From: an uncultured Aquimarina sp.
Lineage (GTDB): Bacteria; Bacteroidota; Bacteroidia; Flavobacteriales; Flavobacteriaceae
Direction: 5' to 3'
Assembly (NCBI GenBank): GCA_947502885.1
Contig: CANNBP010000005.1
Coordinates: 269,069-333,068 of the forward strand
DNA: 64,000 bases
How positions within the stretch are numbered: position 1 is the first letter of the stretch; each line of letters starts with the position of its first letter. The position numbers were made by a program, and so were the translations under genes. The notes below the pieces were generated by a model. That model made no database searches. It was not told the DNA's origin and saw nothing but the letters and a program-made list of their open reading frames with translations. Positions 6,662-16,470 of this stretch are shown here, in pieces.

Positions 6662-9600
6662 TTATTTCTTTATAATTTTTTCTGTAATCTTAAAGTTTCC
6701 GTTATTGTTTTCTGCATGTATTACATAAAAACCTTTTGGATAAGCATTCATATCGATCCCTACACTAGATTGTCCTTCTATAAGAGTAACCGCCTGTGTA
6801 TGTATCGTCTTACCCATTAAGTCAGTAATAACAATAGATATCACTCCTTTTGTAAAAGAATTTAATTGGATTGTTAAAATGTCTTCTACAGGATTAGGGT
6901 GTGTTGCCAAAACAATAGCTATATCTTCTAGTTCTGACTCATTGGTAACCATCTCGCTTTCTAACCCTGTTGGGTTTTCTGCATACTCTATAGCCTCTTT
7001 ACTTCTAGCAGCAGGAGTTTCTTCTGTAAGACACACCACAGCATCTAGATCATATCCGTCTGAAAACCAAGGAAAAGCAGATCTATCGCTTATATCTACA
7101 ATCTTAACAAATTTTGCAGAAGATAGATTACCAGCTGCAAGGTCAAATTCTCCATCCTGACAAGTAGTTCCTAAAGAAACAAATGTTACCCCATCTTGTG
7201 AAGCAAATACTTCTGCCGATTCTGGGAAATAATTACATGGGATGTTTCTATAGAATCCTGTAGATTCGAATACCGCCAATTCATTAGCATCTGCATTATC
7301 AAACACTTCATTGTTTAATTCTATCGTAATAGAACCACCAAATCCTAAACTTACAAAATTAGCATACCTTCTTTCTCTTGGCTCTCCCAAAGCACGCTTA
7401 GGTTTGCTTCTAAACCTACATATTCTTCTACCATCTTTTCTTCTTCCTTGCTCAAAAGCTACTACAGAACCACCAGCACAATCATTACTCACAAATGGTT
7501 TTTCGAACAAAAATCTTGCAGAAACAGGTAAGTGATCAGAAGTAGTAAATGCATAGTCATTATCATATACTTCATAGTGTACCGTAACAGAATTTGGGAT
7601 ATACGCTTCATCCAATTCATTAGTAATACCTATATGATCTATCATATTTTCTCTAAACACAAAAGATCGTCTACCAGCTTCACTTAATGCTGCAGATACA
7701 ATAGAGTAATTGGCTGTATCATCAACATACTCTTGAAAACTCGAAATTGTAGATGATATATCTGCTACAGTTTCATCTACATCATCATTATAATCTCCTA
7801 AAAGAATCACTTTATTATTTGCAAAATGAACATCTAAAGAGTCTTTTAACACCTCTACATCATACTTACGCATGTCATATCTATTTTGAGGATCACGACT
7901 ACTATTCGCTCTAGCATGCAGCGCTATTAAATCAATACGTTCTTTTACTCCATTAATTGTAACATCTGCTGTCATTAAGAAAGGTAGTCTACCACTAGCA
8001 TAGAAACGATCTGTAGTACTAGGATATCCAACCAAAGCAGAATCATTACCCCCATTATACAGTGGATGAATAGATTCGAACATAGCTCTGGTATTTACCA
8101 CAGATACTGTTTCTGTATTATAAATGAATCCTACTTTTTGCGACACACCACCAGAACCAGGTCTAGAAACGGCATCTGATAAAATATAGTCGTAACCAGG
8201 CAATTGACTCACTAATTCTGCAAATAGAGCGTCATCTGCAATTTCTTCTACCGCATATACGTCTGCCTCTAATCTGTTAAGTACTGTTGCCGTACTATCT
8301 CTTTGGATTTGATCTGATAATGGGTTTTGACCTACCGGAGAATTACTTTCATCTCCAAACCACTCTATATTCCAAGTGACAACATCAAATGTATCTTCTT
8401 TTGAAATTCCAATAGTATCTCCAGGAGGAATAAATTCTACTGCACATGGTAAATCAATCTCTTGTCTTGGTAATAATTGGAAAAATTCTCTAAAACGACC
8501 TATAACTCCAGTTATCTCTGAACAAGTTGTAGGTTGTGCCTTTCCAACTAGAGAAGCAACAGCATTATCAATTCTTAATTCTCCGTTACCACTAACATCT
8601 GTAAGAGTAAAATTTGAGTTTCCGAATAACAGATCTCCTGGATTAGGAAATGTTGTATTTAGTACACGAACTAATTCACCAGAGTGATTTGCTAGCTCTG
8701 CCAAAGTAATATCCTTAGGTGTAATAGCATTTTGAGGAACTCCATTGTTTTCTACTTTTGTCACAGTGCTAATCTGTACCTGATCATTAAAAGCAGCTCT
8801 AGTTCCAGTTACTGTTATAGAATCCCCTACTTTTAATGTAGCATTTGCATGCACTTGCTCGTCAAAAATTGCAACCCCTCCTGTAGCATCTTGAATAAAT
8901 GCAGGGCCATTAAAGTTATCTGTAACCGTTAGTACTCCTGTAATCGTCACCGAAGTTCCCTCTGCGGCCGCTCTAGCTTCTGCAATGGTCACCAATTCTC
9001 CTGGTGTTACGATAACCCCTCCATCATTATCAGTACCTGGTGTAGGTGTTTTTGCTACATAACTGGTTGTGTTACGTGCACCTCCTTGCCCGTTAGGTAC
9101 TCTTTGCAACGATTCTGTATCTTTCTTACCATTTTCATTTTCGTTTACTTGTGGTTGATCTGTATTTAATAACACCAATAATTCGGCATCATCAGAATCA
9201 CTAGTGTCATACACCAAAGCATCAATAATATTGTCTGTAGTAATGGCAGTACCGTCTGGAAAATTAGTTGCTTCTCCTAGATATAATGCAACCGCATCTG
9301 CACCATTCTGAAATGTGTTTCCGGGTACTACCAAACCAACATTAACAACATCAGCATTTCCAATTACAAAATACCCTTCAGTATTTGTAGAAAACCCATC
9401 TAAATCAATAGCATTGTAACTTGTATTATTACTTCCATTATAGTTCACTAATACATATCCGTTTAAAGACGTGTTTCCCGAGCCTCCATCATATAACTCT
9501 ATAAACTCTAATGTATCAGATCCTGCCGTATCGGCATCTAATTCATTGATAACAAGAGTAACCTCTTCTGTAGCATTTGTATTTGCCGTCCCAGGGGTAG

Positions 9601-11284
9601 GAATTGCTTGTGTATAAGCTGTTGTATTTCTTAATCCACCCGATCCATTTGGAAAACGTTGTAAAGAATGAAAGTTCTTATTATTTTTTCCATCTTCATT
9701 AACTTGTGGTTCATTAGCATTCAACAATACTAGTAAATCGGTATCATCACTATCGTTTGTGTCATATACAATCGCATCTACTAAATTCTCGATTGTAACA
9801 GCACTTCCATTAGGAAAATTAGTTGCAACAGTCTTATATAAAGCTACTGCATCTGCCCCGTTTTGCAATCCGTTTCCCGCAAAAGTAAGCGATACATTAG
9901 CTACATCTGTATTACCAATTACAAAATATCCATTAGCATTGGTAGTAGTACCGGCAAGATCATAAGTAGCATAGCTCTGATTATTAGAACCATTAAAAAA
10001 CACCAAAACATAACCGTCTAACGAGGTATTTCCTGTACCACCATCATATAACTCAACAAACTCTAATACGTCTGATCCATCGGTATCAGCATCGATTTCA
10101 TTAATCACAATAGTTGTAGTTGGAGTAACATCGTCTATTACTACATTTTCACGGTTAGGTGTATTTACAGCTTCTCCAGGATCGGCAACAACATCAGGGA
10201 AACTTGGTAATCCATTACCATCAAAATCGTTTCTTGTCCAATCGGTTGCGGCATCTGTATCCTGACCATTAGGAAATCTTGATGCTCCACCAACAGTAAA
10301 TGAAATTCCGTCAAAGGATTTAACCAAAGTGACATTGGCATAATTAACATCAGAAGTTCCTCCATCATTTACCCCGATTTCATCTATACGTTCTTCCCAT
10401 GGAGTAACGTCAAAAATACCATCATCATTGGTGTCTAAATCTTGCCCTGTAGTACCTGTAAAATTCTTTACTAACAGTAAAGCCAACGTACCATTTTCAT
10501 ATGTATTACTTCCAAAAGGAGTGGTGAAATAACCATTTACATCTGTGGTTCCTAATTGTGTAGCTTCATCAATTACCCCAGCTGCATTACTATCTCCTTC
10601 GATTTCTAGTAACCAATACTCGCTTAAGTCTGTATTAGCACTCGCAAATATCTCTACAAATTCATCGGTATCGGCTCCTGTGTGATTACATACAAATTCA
10701 TTGATTATTGGTAAAACCACAGGTGTTCCTAAAACTTGATTAGTGTTTACTGCTCCATAAGAGTTTGTTGTAGTAACTTCCCAAACAAAATCAGCAGCAG
10801 TAGTCCCTGTTCCTGATAATTGTAAAGAAGCTCCTGCGGGAGTACTACTTGATTCTGAAACTCCAATATCTGTACTTGTCATTCCTGAAGCTGGTCCATT
10901 TGAAGCTGTTATTACTCCTTCATAACTTAAAAATTGAACAACAGTATTATTATTGTCCACTAATGCTATACCATCTGGTGCTCCATTCTGTAATCCATTC
11001 GCTGGTAAAATTTCTACAATAGTTCCAAAACCGTTTTGTTGGTCGTTAATTGTTCCAGATAGCGTAATCGTATTATAAACACTGCTATTAGAGCCGTTAT
11101 ACAACACTATACTCCAATCTGTAAGATCGGTTCCTGCCGCACCAGCGATTTCTATCGCTTCATTTACATCTGTGCTTACATTATCATAATGAATTTCATT
11201 GATAAATGTTGATTGTGAAACTCCATTCTGAATCCCAAAAACAAATGAGAATACGAATGGAATTAAAAGTAATTTTAATTTCAT
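6662..11284 (-). CDS. Secreted multidomain nuclease: lamin-tail repeats, OB-fold, EEP domain, T9SS sorting domain
   Basis: A 1540-residue extracellular protein. A signal peptide (about 1-23) is followed by four lamin-tail-like domains (roughly 24-180, 190-375, 390-565 and 575-745; each has a variant of INELDADTxGSDxLEFIELYD and FQNGADAVALY), an OB-fold-like domain (about 765-935), an endonuclease/exonuclease/phosphatase domain (about 965-1260; motifs WNIEW, LLGDYND and SDHLPV), a region with paired cysteines (about 1270-1425) and a C-terminal T9SS sorting domain (about 1455-1540, HPNPVEDIL to the end KITEKIIKK). This architecture fits extracellular nucleases that degrade environmental DNA for phosphate or nucleosides. 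It should be exported by type IX secretion. It is transcribed alone and terminated at 6604-6637. Confidence 0.9.
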   Translation of the reverse strand: MKLKLLLIPFVFSFVFGIQNGVSQSTFINEIHYDNVSTDVNEAIEIAGAAGTDLTDWSIVLYNGSNSSVYNTITLSGTINDQQNGFGTIVEILPANGLQNGAPDGIALVDNNNTVVQFLSYEGVITASNGPASGMTSTDIGVSESSSTPAGASLQLSGTGTTAADFVWEVTTTNSYGAVNTNQVLGTPVVLPIINEFVCNHTGADTDEFVEIFASANTDLSEYWLLEIEGDSNAAGVIDEATQLGTTDVNGYFTTPFGSNTYENGTLALLLVKNFTGTTGQDLDTNDDGIFDVTPWEERIDEIGVNDGGTSDVNYANVTLVKSFDGISFTVGGASRFPNGQDTDAATDWTRNDFDGNGLPSFPDVVADPGEAVNTPNRENVVIDDVTPTTTIVINEIDADTDGSDVLEFVELYDGGTGNTSLDGYVLVFFNGSNNQSYATYDLAGTTTNANGYFVIGNTDVANVSLTFAGNGLQNGADAVALYKTVATNFPNGSAVTIENLVDAIVYDTNDSDDTDLLVLLNANEPQVNEDGKNNKNFHSLQRFPNGSGGLRNTTAYTQAIPTPGTANTNATEEVTLVINELDADTAGSDTLEFIELYDGGSGNTSLNGYVLVNYNGSNNTSYNAIDLDGFSTNTEGYFVIGNADVVNVGLVVPGNTFQNGADAVALYLGEATNFPDGTAITTDNIIDALVYDTSDSDDAELLVLLNTDQPQVNENENGKKDTESLQRVPNGQGGARNTTSYVAKTPTPGTDNDGGVIVTPGELVTIAEARAAAEGTSVTITGVLTVTDNFNGPAFIQDATGGVAIFDEQVHANATLKVGDSITVTGTRAAFNDQVQISTVTKVENNGVPQNAITPKDITLAELANHSGELVRVLNTTFPNPGDLLFGNSNFTLTDVSGNGELRIDNAVASLVGKAQPTTCSEITGVIGRFREFFQLLPRQEIDLPCAVEFIPPGDTIGISKEDTFDVVTWNIEWFGDESNSPVGQNPLSDQIQRDSTATVLNRLEADVYAVEEIADDALFAELVSQLPGYDYILSDAVSRPGSGGVSQKVGFIYNTETVSVVNTRAMFESIHPLYNGGNDSALVGYPSTTDRFYASGRLPFLMTADVTINGVKERIDLIALHARANSSRDPQNRYDMRKYDVEVLKDSLDVHFANNKVILLGDYNDDVDETVADISSTISSFQEYVDDTANYSIVSAALSEAGRRSFVFRENMIDHIGITNELDEAYIPNSVTVHYEVYDNDYAFTTSDHLPVSARFLFEKPFVSNDCAGGSVVAFEQGRRKDGRRICRFRSKPKRALGEPRERRYANFVSLGFGGSITIELNNEVFDNADANELAVFESTGFYRNIPCNYFPESAEVFASQDGVTFVSLGTTCQDGEFDLAAGNLSSAKFVKIVDISDRSAFPWFSDGYDLDAVVCLTEETPAARSKEAIEYAENPTGLESEMVTNESELEDIAIVLATHPNPVEDILTIQLNSFTKGVISIVITDLMGKTIHTQAVTLIEGQSSVGIDMNAYPKGFYVIHAENNNGNFKITEKIIKK

Positions 11285-11679
11285 AACTGATTAAACTTTT
11301 TGTGTGATTTTTTGCATTGTGCAAAGTATAGTAAGATAACGATTACAATATTTCTAAGGTGTTAATAAAAGTTTAATAAAAAGGAACCATGTCAACTACC
11401 TCACAGTAAGCTCACGAAGTATTCAATGGAAAAACTTTTTTTAGGTTTTACAGAATTGAATTATTTTTATTTCATACTTCAACAGAAACAACTTTAGTAG
11501 GTAATTTCATTTGAGAAATGGTATAAAATATAGGGTATACCACCCCTTCGATTAGGGCCGTTTAACTGTTTTTAATTAATAATTTGATAATTAAGTTTGT
11601 ATAACCAACATGCCTATTTAAATCTTAATCAATTACTATCAAGCACAAAATCTAATTAATTTTAAACTCTTAAAACAAA
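11285..11679. promoter_or_regulatory. Divergent intergenic region with a TAAGTTTG promoter box
   Basis: About 395 bases between the divergent nuclease and lipoprotein genes. TAAGTTTG at 11592-11599 matches TAnnTTTG and lies about 80 bases before the lipoprotein ATG. No small gene was seen. The promoter of the nuclease on the minus strand could not be placed with confidence. Confidence 0.4.
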
Positions 11680-12423
11680 ATGAAAACAGTAACTACCTTA
11701 AAGGCATATATCATAGTAATATTGGGTGTATTGCTTATGATATCCTGTGAAAAACCTGATGCAGAAACTGAGGTTACAAAAGAAATCGGACATGAAGGTT
11801 ATATGAGTATTACAGGAGAAAGTGATAGTATTCTTAGCAAAAACTTGCAGGAAATAGCTTCTCCAATATTACAAATGCATTTTGATAAAAATGTAAGCAA
11901 AGAAGAAGCTTTTGCTAGATTTAATAAACAAGCAAGCAAATTCACAGGTATTATAATCAACCCCAATAGCGGAACCAGTAAAGAGTGGTTTTATCAAATA
12001 TGGACAAATACTGGTGTTCAAGCCAATGCTCAAACAGATGGTACTGTACATGCTTCTGTATATTTCAACACCAATAAAGGAGGTAAACATACTGCATATG
12101 TTAATCTAAATAATCCAGGAGATGATCGAGAAGGTGGATGGGATGCATATCTTATGAAAACCTCGATACCTGGACAACCAGTATCTTGGGTAGAAACAAA
12201 ACATGCTCACATTCGTCTAAAAGGCACCGATGGATGGTTTATAAAACATTTTTATGTCTATGTAAAAAGTTTTCATCAAAGTGTTCCCGCTACTGGATAT
12301 ACTTCAATAGTATCCAAACCTAATCAATGGTTAGATAACAATACTTCAACAGGCTGGGATTATTATCACACAGGAACCGTAGGGCATAGTAGGTTAAATT
12401 TTTTAAGATACATTGGGGATTAA
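11680..12423 (+). CDS. Lipoprotein with a PLAT-like domain (tentative)
   Basis: A 247-residue protein with a lipoprotein signal peptide and lipobox ending at Cys23 (LLMISCEKP). After an acidic linker and a short helical segment (about 60-85), residues about 100-195 look like a beta-sandwich with PLAT/LH2-like character (WTNTGVQANAQTDGTVHASVY, later GWFIKHFYVYVK). The C-terminal 50 residues are aromatic-rich. PLAT domains usually bind lipids or proteins; assignment here is by general appearance only. It is divergent from the secreted nuclease and convergent with the EEP gene. Confidence 0.75.
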   Translation: MKTVTTLKAYIIVILGVLLMISCEKPDAETEVTKEIGHEGYMSITGESDSILSKNLQEIASPILQMHFDKNVSKEEAFARFNKQASKFTGIIINPNSGTSKEWFYQIWTNTGVQANAQTDGTVHASVYFNTNKGGKHTAYVNLNNPGDDREGGWDAYLMKTSIPGQPVSWVETKHAHIRLKGTDGWFIKHFYVYVKSFHQSVPATGYTSIVSKPNQWLDNNTSTGWDYYHTGTVGHSRLNFLRYIGD

Positions 12424-12431
12424 CTATGAAG

Positions 12432-12468
12432 AACAGGTCTTGATAGTGTAAAATTATCCTGACCTGTT
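12432..12468. terminator. Possible terminator between convergent genes
   Basis: An 8-bp inverted repeat, aacaggtc (12432-12439) and gacctgtt (12461-12468), with a 21-base AT-rich loop lies between two convergent genes. The stem overlaps the stop codon of the minus-strand gene. The long loop makes it weak. Confidence 0.4.
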
Positions 12469-13438
12469 AATTCAATTTTAACTGCATATAAACAGGGAAA
12501 TGATCACTATATCCACCAGTGTACTTTCTACCTGCATAGGTTCTAAAAGGAGTACCTTTGTATCGACCTTTGTATACCTTCAAAAAATCTTTATCAAATA
12601 TTGATGCATTAGAAAAACTATGTTTTCCTTTCTCATATTTATGAAAATTATGAGTAAAAATAATCTGATCAAAAAGATTCCATTGACTTCTATAGTTGGT
12701 AGTTCCTCTATAACGTGTAAGCAATTTTTCCATTGGATTAAAAAGATCATGCTTTACCAAATGTTGCTTAACACTCTTACAAGAAGGGTCATCATTAAAA
12801 TCACCCATAACGATAATTTTTGCATCTGGATTTTCATCGGTAATCCTATCGATCACCTCTCTATTTTTTTCTGCGGCAACAACTCTCTTATATGATGTCC
12901 CCTCTGCCCCATCTCGGCGAGAAGGCCAATGATTAACCAAAATATGAATCTCTTCATTATTTAGAATACCTGTAACCCACAAAATATCTCTGGTATAATC
13001 TCGATTGCCATTATCGTTGTATACCAATACTTGTATACTCTCAGAATGGGTTACTTCAAAATATTGTTTCTGATACAAAAAACCTACATCTATACCCCGT
13101 TCATCTGGAGAGTTATAATGAACAATCCCATAGTTTTTTCCTCTCAGATGTTTACTTTGTATTAGATCTTCTAAAACTTTTTTGTTTTCAACTTCGGCTA
13201 CTCCTAATAAGACAGGGGCCTTTCTTGTTTTAGAAAATCCAATGTTAGAAATAACAGTACCCAACTTAAATATCTTTTTTTCATACCTTTTTTGATTCCA
13301 TTGTTTTTCAGAATCAGGTAAAAAATCATCATCCAAAACATAGGGATCATCTTGTGTATCAAACAAGTTTTCAAGATTATAAAAAGCTACTGTATAGTGA
13401 CTTGTGTTCTTCTTGCTGAAATAAAATTTATTGGGCAT
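12467..13438 (-). CDS. Endonuclease/exonuclease/phosphatase family protein
   Basis: A 323-residue enzyme with the full motif set of the EEP superfamily: YNLENLFD near the N-terminus, a catalytic Glu in VAEVENK, His in NHWPSRRDG, GDFNDDP and the terminal SDHFPVYMQL. These residues coordinate a divalent metal for phosphodiester hydrolysis. There is no signal peptide, so the enzyme is probably cytoplasmic, unlike the secreted EEP protein at 6662-11284. The substrate cannot be read from the sequence. It is divergent from hflX, with about 117 bases between the two starts. Confidence 0.88.
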   Translation of the reverse strand: MPNKFYFSKKNTSHYTVAFYNLENLFDTQDDPYVLDDDFLPDSEKQWNQKRYEKKIFKLGTVISNIGFSKTRKAPVLLGVAEVENKKVLEDLIQSKHLRGKNYGIVHYNSPDERGIDVGFLYQKQYFEVTHSESIQVLVYNDNGNRDYTRDILWVTGILNNEEIHILVNHWPSRRDGAEGTSYKRVVAAEKNREVIDRITDENPDAKIIVMGDFNDDPSCKSVKQHLVKHDLFNPMEKLLTRYRGTTNYRSQWNLFDQIIFTHNFHKYEKGKHSFSNASIFDKDFLKVYKGRYKGTPFRTYAGRKYTGGYSDHFPVYMQLKLN

Positions 13439-13471
13439 TATATTTAGTTTTACAAGAAACCCTCTATAATG

Positions 13472-13504
13472 TTGGTTTCTAAGCGCATAATTATCGTACT
13501 TTTG
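13472..13504 (+). promoter_or_regulatory. Promoter of hflX (TTG-N22-TACTTTTG)
   Basis: TTG at 13472-13474 and TACTTTTG at 13497-13504, 22 bases apart, match the flavobacterial promoter consensus. The box lies about 50 bases before the hflX ATG. Confidence 0.6.
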
Positions 13505-13555
13505 TACATTTATTTACAGCCACAATATAATAAATTAAGATATAGAAGTTAGCTA

Positions 13556-14764
13556 ATGTTAGAACGGAAAGAAGTAGCATACGAAAAAACTGTATTAATA
13601 GGGATTATAACCAAAAATCAAGATGAAGAAAAGTTAAATGAGTTTTTGGATGAATTAGAGTTTCTTACTTACACTGCCGGAGGAGAAGTTGTAAAACGAT
13701 TTACTCAAAAAATGGACATGCCTAACTCCAAAACTTTTTTAGGATCTGGAAAACTAGAAGAGGTAAGAGTATACGTAGAACAACATGATATCGGAACAGT
13801 GGTTTTTGATGATGAGCTTAGCCCTGGACAACTTCGTAATATAGAGCGCTTTCTTAAAGCAAAAATCATAGATAGAACCAATCTTATTCTTGATATTTTT
13901 GCCCAACGTGCACAAACTAGTTATGCCCGTACACAGGTCGAGTTAGCTCAATACCAATATTTATTACCTCGATTAACAGGGTTATGGACTCACCTCGAAA
14001 GACAACGTGGGGGTATTGGAATGCGTGGACCTGGAGAAACAGAAATTGAAACTGACCGTCGTATTGTAAGAGATCGTATTACTTTACTTAAGAAAAAATT
14101 ACTGACCATTGATAAGCAAATGGCTACCCAAAGAGGGAACCGAGGTAAATTAGTTAGAGTTGCTTTGGTAGGATATACCAATGTGGGAAAATCTACATTA
14201 ATGAATGTAGTTTCTAAAAGCGAAGTTTTCGCAGAAAACAAATTGTTTGCTACACTTGACACCACTGTTAGAAAAGTGGTTATAGGTAATCTCCCTTTTT
14301 TACTTAGTGATACGGTAGGTTTTATTAGAAAGTTACCTACGCAACTTGTAGAAAGTTTTAAAAGTACTTTGGACGAGGTAAGAGAAGCTGATTTACTTCT
14401 ACATGTTGTTGATATTTCACACCCACAATTCGAAGATCATATAGAATCTGTAAACAAGATTCTTGGTGAAATCGATTGTAGAGATAAGGCAACCATTATG
14501 GTTTTTAATAAAATAGATGCCTATGAACATGAAACCATCGAGGTTGATGATTTAACAACAGAAAAAACTGAAAGACATTATACTCTAGATGAGTGGAAAC
14601 AAACCTGGATGAGTAGAATAGGAGACAATGCTTTATTTATTTCTGCTGTTAATAAAGAAAACATTGATGAGTTTAGAAATCGAGTATATAAGGAAGTAAG
14701 AGAAATACATGTGACCCGTTTTCCTTATAATAATTTTTTATATCCCGAAATTGTAGAAGAGTAA
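13556..14764 (+). CDS. hflX: GTPase HflX
   Basis: A 402-residue ribosome-associated GTPase. The N-terminal HflX domain includes the diagnostic GMRGPGETEIETDRR motif. The G domain has G1 GYTNVGKS (residues 206-213), G3 DTVGF and G4 NKID. HflX binds the 50S subunit and splits stalled or hibernating ribosomes under stress; this is knowledge of the family. The length agrees with bacterial HflX. The ATG at 13556 follows a good TAnnTTTG promoter. The downstream DUF3078 gene is convergent, so hflX is likely monocistronic. Confidence 0.96.
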   Translation: MLERKEVAYEKTVLIGIITKNQDEEKLNEFLDELEFLTYTAGGEVVKRFTQKMDMPNSKTFLGSGKLEEVRVYVEQHDIGTVVFDDELSPGQLRNIERFLKAKIIDRTNLILDIFAQRAQTSYARTQVELAQYQYLLPRLTGLWTHLERQRGGIGMRGPGETEIETDRRIVRDRITLLKKKLLTIDKQMATQRGNRGKLVRVALVGYTNVGKSTLMNVVSKSEVFAENKLFATLDTTVRKVVIGNLPFLLSDTVGFIRKLPTQLVESFKSTLDEVREADLLLHVVDISHPQFEDHIESVNKILGEIDCRDKATIMVFNKIDAYEHETIEVDDLTTEKTERHYTLDEWKQTWMSRIGDNALFISAVNKENIDEFRNRVYKEVREIHVTRFPYNNFLYPEIVEE

Positions 14765-14805
14765 ACATTTTGAATGTCATACTCTGATCAAGTTCATCAT
14801 ATGGA

Positions 14806-15831
14806 TCAAAACTCATATTTGAGTCCAAGCCCTATAAGTTCTCGTACCTGAAACCCTTTGGTTGTGTTATCATCATATATAGTCTGAAACGTAAAATTAC
14901 CTGTTATATATCTATTAACCTGCAGGTTAACATTTAAAGTGTAATCAATATCAATGTTAAAAGGATCTTCTATATAATTAGAGTATAGGTTTAATAAGTT
15001 CTCTATTGATACATTCTTGAACAGTTTAAATTTGAAATACCCTGCTAATGATCCTCCAAACTCAAATCGCGAATTTTTATTCTTATCCACTCCAAAATAA
15101 TCCCCATCCACATAATCCTCTGCATTAGTAAACTGATCATCTACAAATATTAACCTTGCAGTAATAGGGGCAATATTAAAATTTAGGTTGTCACTTTTTT
15201 TCCATAATAAACCAGGTCCTATTTGAATAAATGCAGGAGAAAAAAAATGAGTCTCTTCTGTGCGTATTGTTTCTTCTGTTTCTGGATCTTTGGAAAATTG
15301 ATACCCCTTGGCAAATTGAGATCTCAAATTTATGAACAAAGAATAATTCCAAAAACTTTGCCCAATTCTTTGTCCCAATCTAGAGTTAAACTCTATGCGA
15401 TCATTAGTTTTTCTAGCAAAATCTTCTCCTCTTAAAAAAGTCAACCCATAGTCTGCCAAAACCTTATTATCCCAGACCAGGCTTTTCCTTTTATAATTAA
15501 ACTCATAGATTAGAGAAGTATTTCCTGTAATATTAGAAGTTCCTCCCCCCTGCCAATCAAAATTGAATGCTGACTGACTAAATAGTAACGAAAAATTTGC
15601 TTTGTTTTTCCAACCTTCTACCTCTAGAATTTTAGCTTTTTCAGGAGTAATCTCTTCTAACTTCTGTTTTAAAACTATAATATTCAAATCATTAGTTGTT
15701 TTTTTTAAAATACTATCTAATGATCTTTTTAGGCGAACTTGAATAGAATCTAGATATTCAATTTTTTTTTCTTGCCCAGAAATATTGAAAGTGAAAAAAA
15801 GTAAAAAAACTGCTATAACAATTCTTTTCAT
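14806..15831 (-). CDS. DUF3078 domain protein, outer-membrane-type beta protein
   Basis: A 341-residue protein with a signal peptide. MKRIVIAVFLLFFTFNISGQ is the natural start; a further upstream ATG would add 15 residues that spoil the signal. From about residue 85 onward it closely resembles the protein at 34266-35183 (shared segments such as LFSQSAFN, GGGTSNI, ARKTNDR, LGLKYEF versus LGVNYGF). Both belong to DUF3078, a Bacteroidota family of beta-strand-rich, alternating-hydrophobicity proteins ending in an aromatic, as outer-membrane beta barrels do. This copy has an extra N-terminal charged, helical region (about 25-75) missing from the paralogue. Function is unknown. Confidence 0.85.
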   Translation of the reverse strand: MKRIVIAVFLLFFTFNISGQEKKIEYLDSIQVRLKRSLDSILKKTTNDLNIIVLKQKLEEITPEKAKILEVEGWKNKANFSLLFSQSAFNFDWQGGGTSNITGNTSLIYEFNYKRKSLVWDNKVLADYGLTFLRGEDFARKTNDRIEFNSRLGQRIGQSFWNYSLFINLRSQFAKGYQFSKDPETEETIRTEETHFFSPAFIQIGPGLLWKKSDNLNFNIAPITARLIFVDDQFTNAEDYVDGDYFGVDKNKNSRFEFGGSLAGYFKFKLFKNVSIENLLNLYSNYIEDPFNIDIDYTLNVNLQVNRYITGNFTFQTIYDDNTTKGFQVRELIGLGLKYEF

Positions 15832-16036
15832 CTGAATTTTTATTGCAGGGATAGACCACAAAGATAAGCCAAGCATTCACTATTTCAAATTTACACTTAA
15901 GGAATTGATAATCAAATATGATTCAGTTTTAAGTTGTTACAGTCAAAAAATCAATTTCAACTGTTAAAAAGGGTTAAAAAAGTTAAAAAAATTTATTATA
16001 AACAAAACAAAGCCATAAACATTATGTAATTTTTGA

Positions 16037-16044
16037 TAGATTTG
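16037..16044 (+). promoter_or_regulatory. Probable -7 promoter box TAGATTTG
   Basis: TAGATTTG fits TAnnTTTG and lies 75 bases upstream of the small uORF and about 430 bases upstream of the operon's first large gene. No TTG is seen at the usual distance upstream, so the assignment is moderate. Confidence 0.4.
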
Positions 16045-16118
16045 TTAATTGTTTGATTTGTAATTTATTGTAAATAAAAAAATCAAATATTCGACTAACT
16101 TAATTAAAACACAAACTC

Positions 16119-16175
16119 ATGAAAAAAACTAACTCAAACTTTCAGCATTGCAGACCGCGATGCTTCCAGCCTTAA
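16119..16175 (+). CDS. 18-aa upstream ORF with a Cys-x3-Cys motif, possible leader peptide
   Basis: ATG at 16119 begins MKKTNSNFQHCRPRCFQP and stops at 16173-16175. The start has the same sequence context as the real downstream gene, so it is probably translated. The peptide has His-Cys-Arg-Pro-Arg-Cys with unusual arginine and proline content for this AT-rich genome; the codons cag-cat-tgc-aga-ccg-cga-tgc form a GC-rich island, unlike the surroundings. Downstream are MbnP- and MbnH-like genes, suggesting a metal- or cysteine-responsive leader; that is inference. It could also be fortuitous. Confidence 0.4.
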   Translation: MKKTNSNFQHCRPRCFQP

Positions 16176-16470
16176 AGTTACCCTATCATAACTTGGATAT
16201 ATTAACTATGTCCTTTTTTTGATGTTTATAATCAATCTGATTATAGAAACTAAAAAGTCAGGTAATTAGATTACACGTAAAACACAAAACAGATTTAAAA
16301 TCATTAGCTACAATTCTGTTTCTAATTATTGTATTACTCTGTGTTAACTAATAAATAAACTCTAGAAAAAGAAAAGTAACAAACAACATTTTCTTTTCAT
16401 TATAAAAATATTACAACTTGATAGTCAGTTAAAAAATTACTAATTCAATAACTCAATAAAACACAAACTA

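Larger units (their letters stand above)
15832..16470. other. Long leader/intergenic region before the MbnP-type operon
   Basis: A 639-base stretch upstream of the choice-of-anchor B gene. It holds a TAGATTTG promoter box (16037-16044), an 18-codon upstream ORF (16119-16175), a small hairpin tataatc/gattata (16227-16233 and 16239-16245) and a 7-bp inverted repeat aaacaga/tctgttt (16287-16293 and 16315-16321). The context before the uORF (aaaacacaaactcatgaaaaa) is nearly repeated before the real gene (aaaacacaaactaatgaaaaa). If transcription starts near 16050, the leader is over 400 bases long, which suggests regulation in the leader. Confidence 0.5.
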
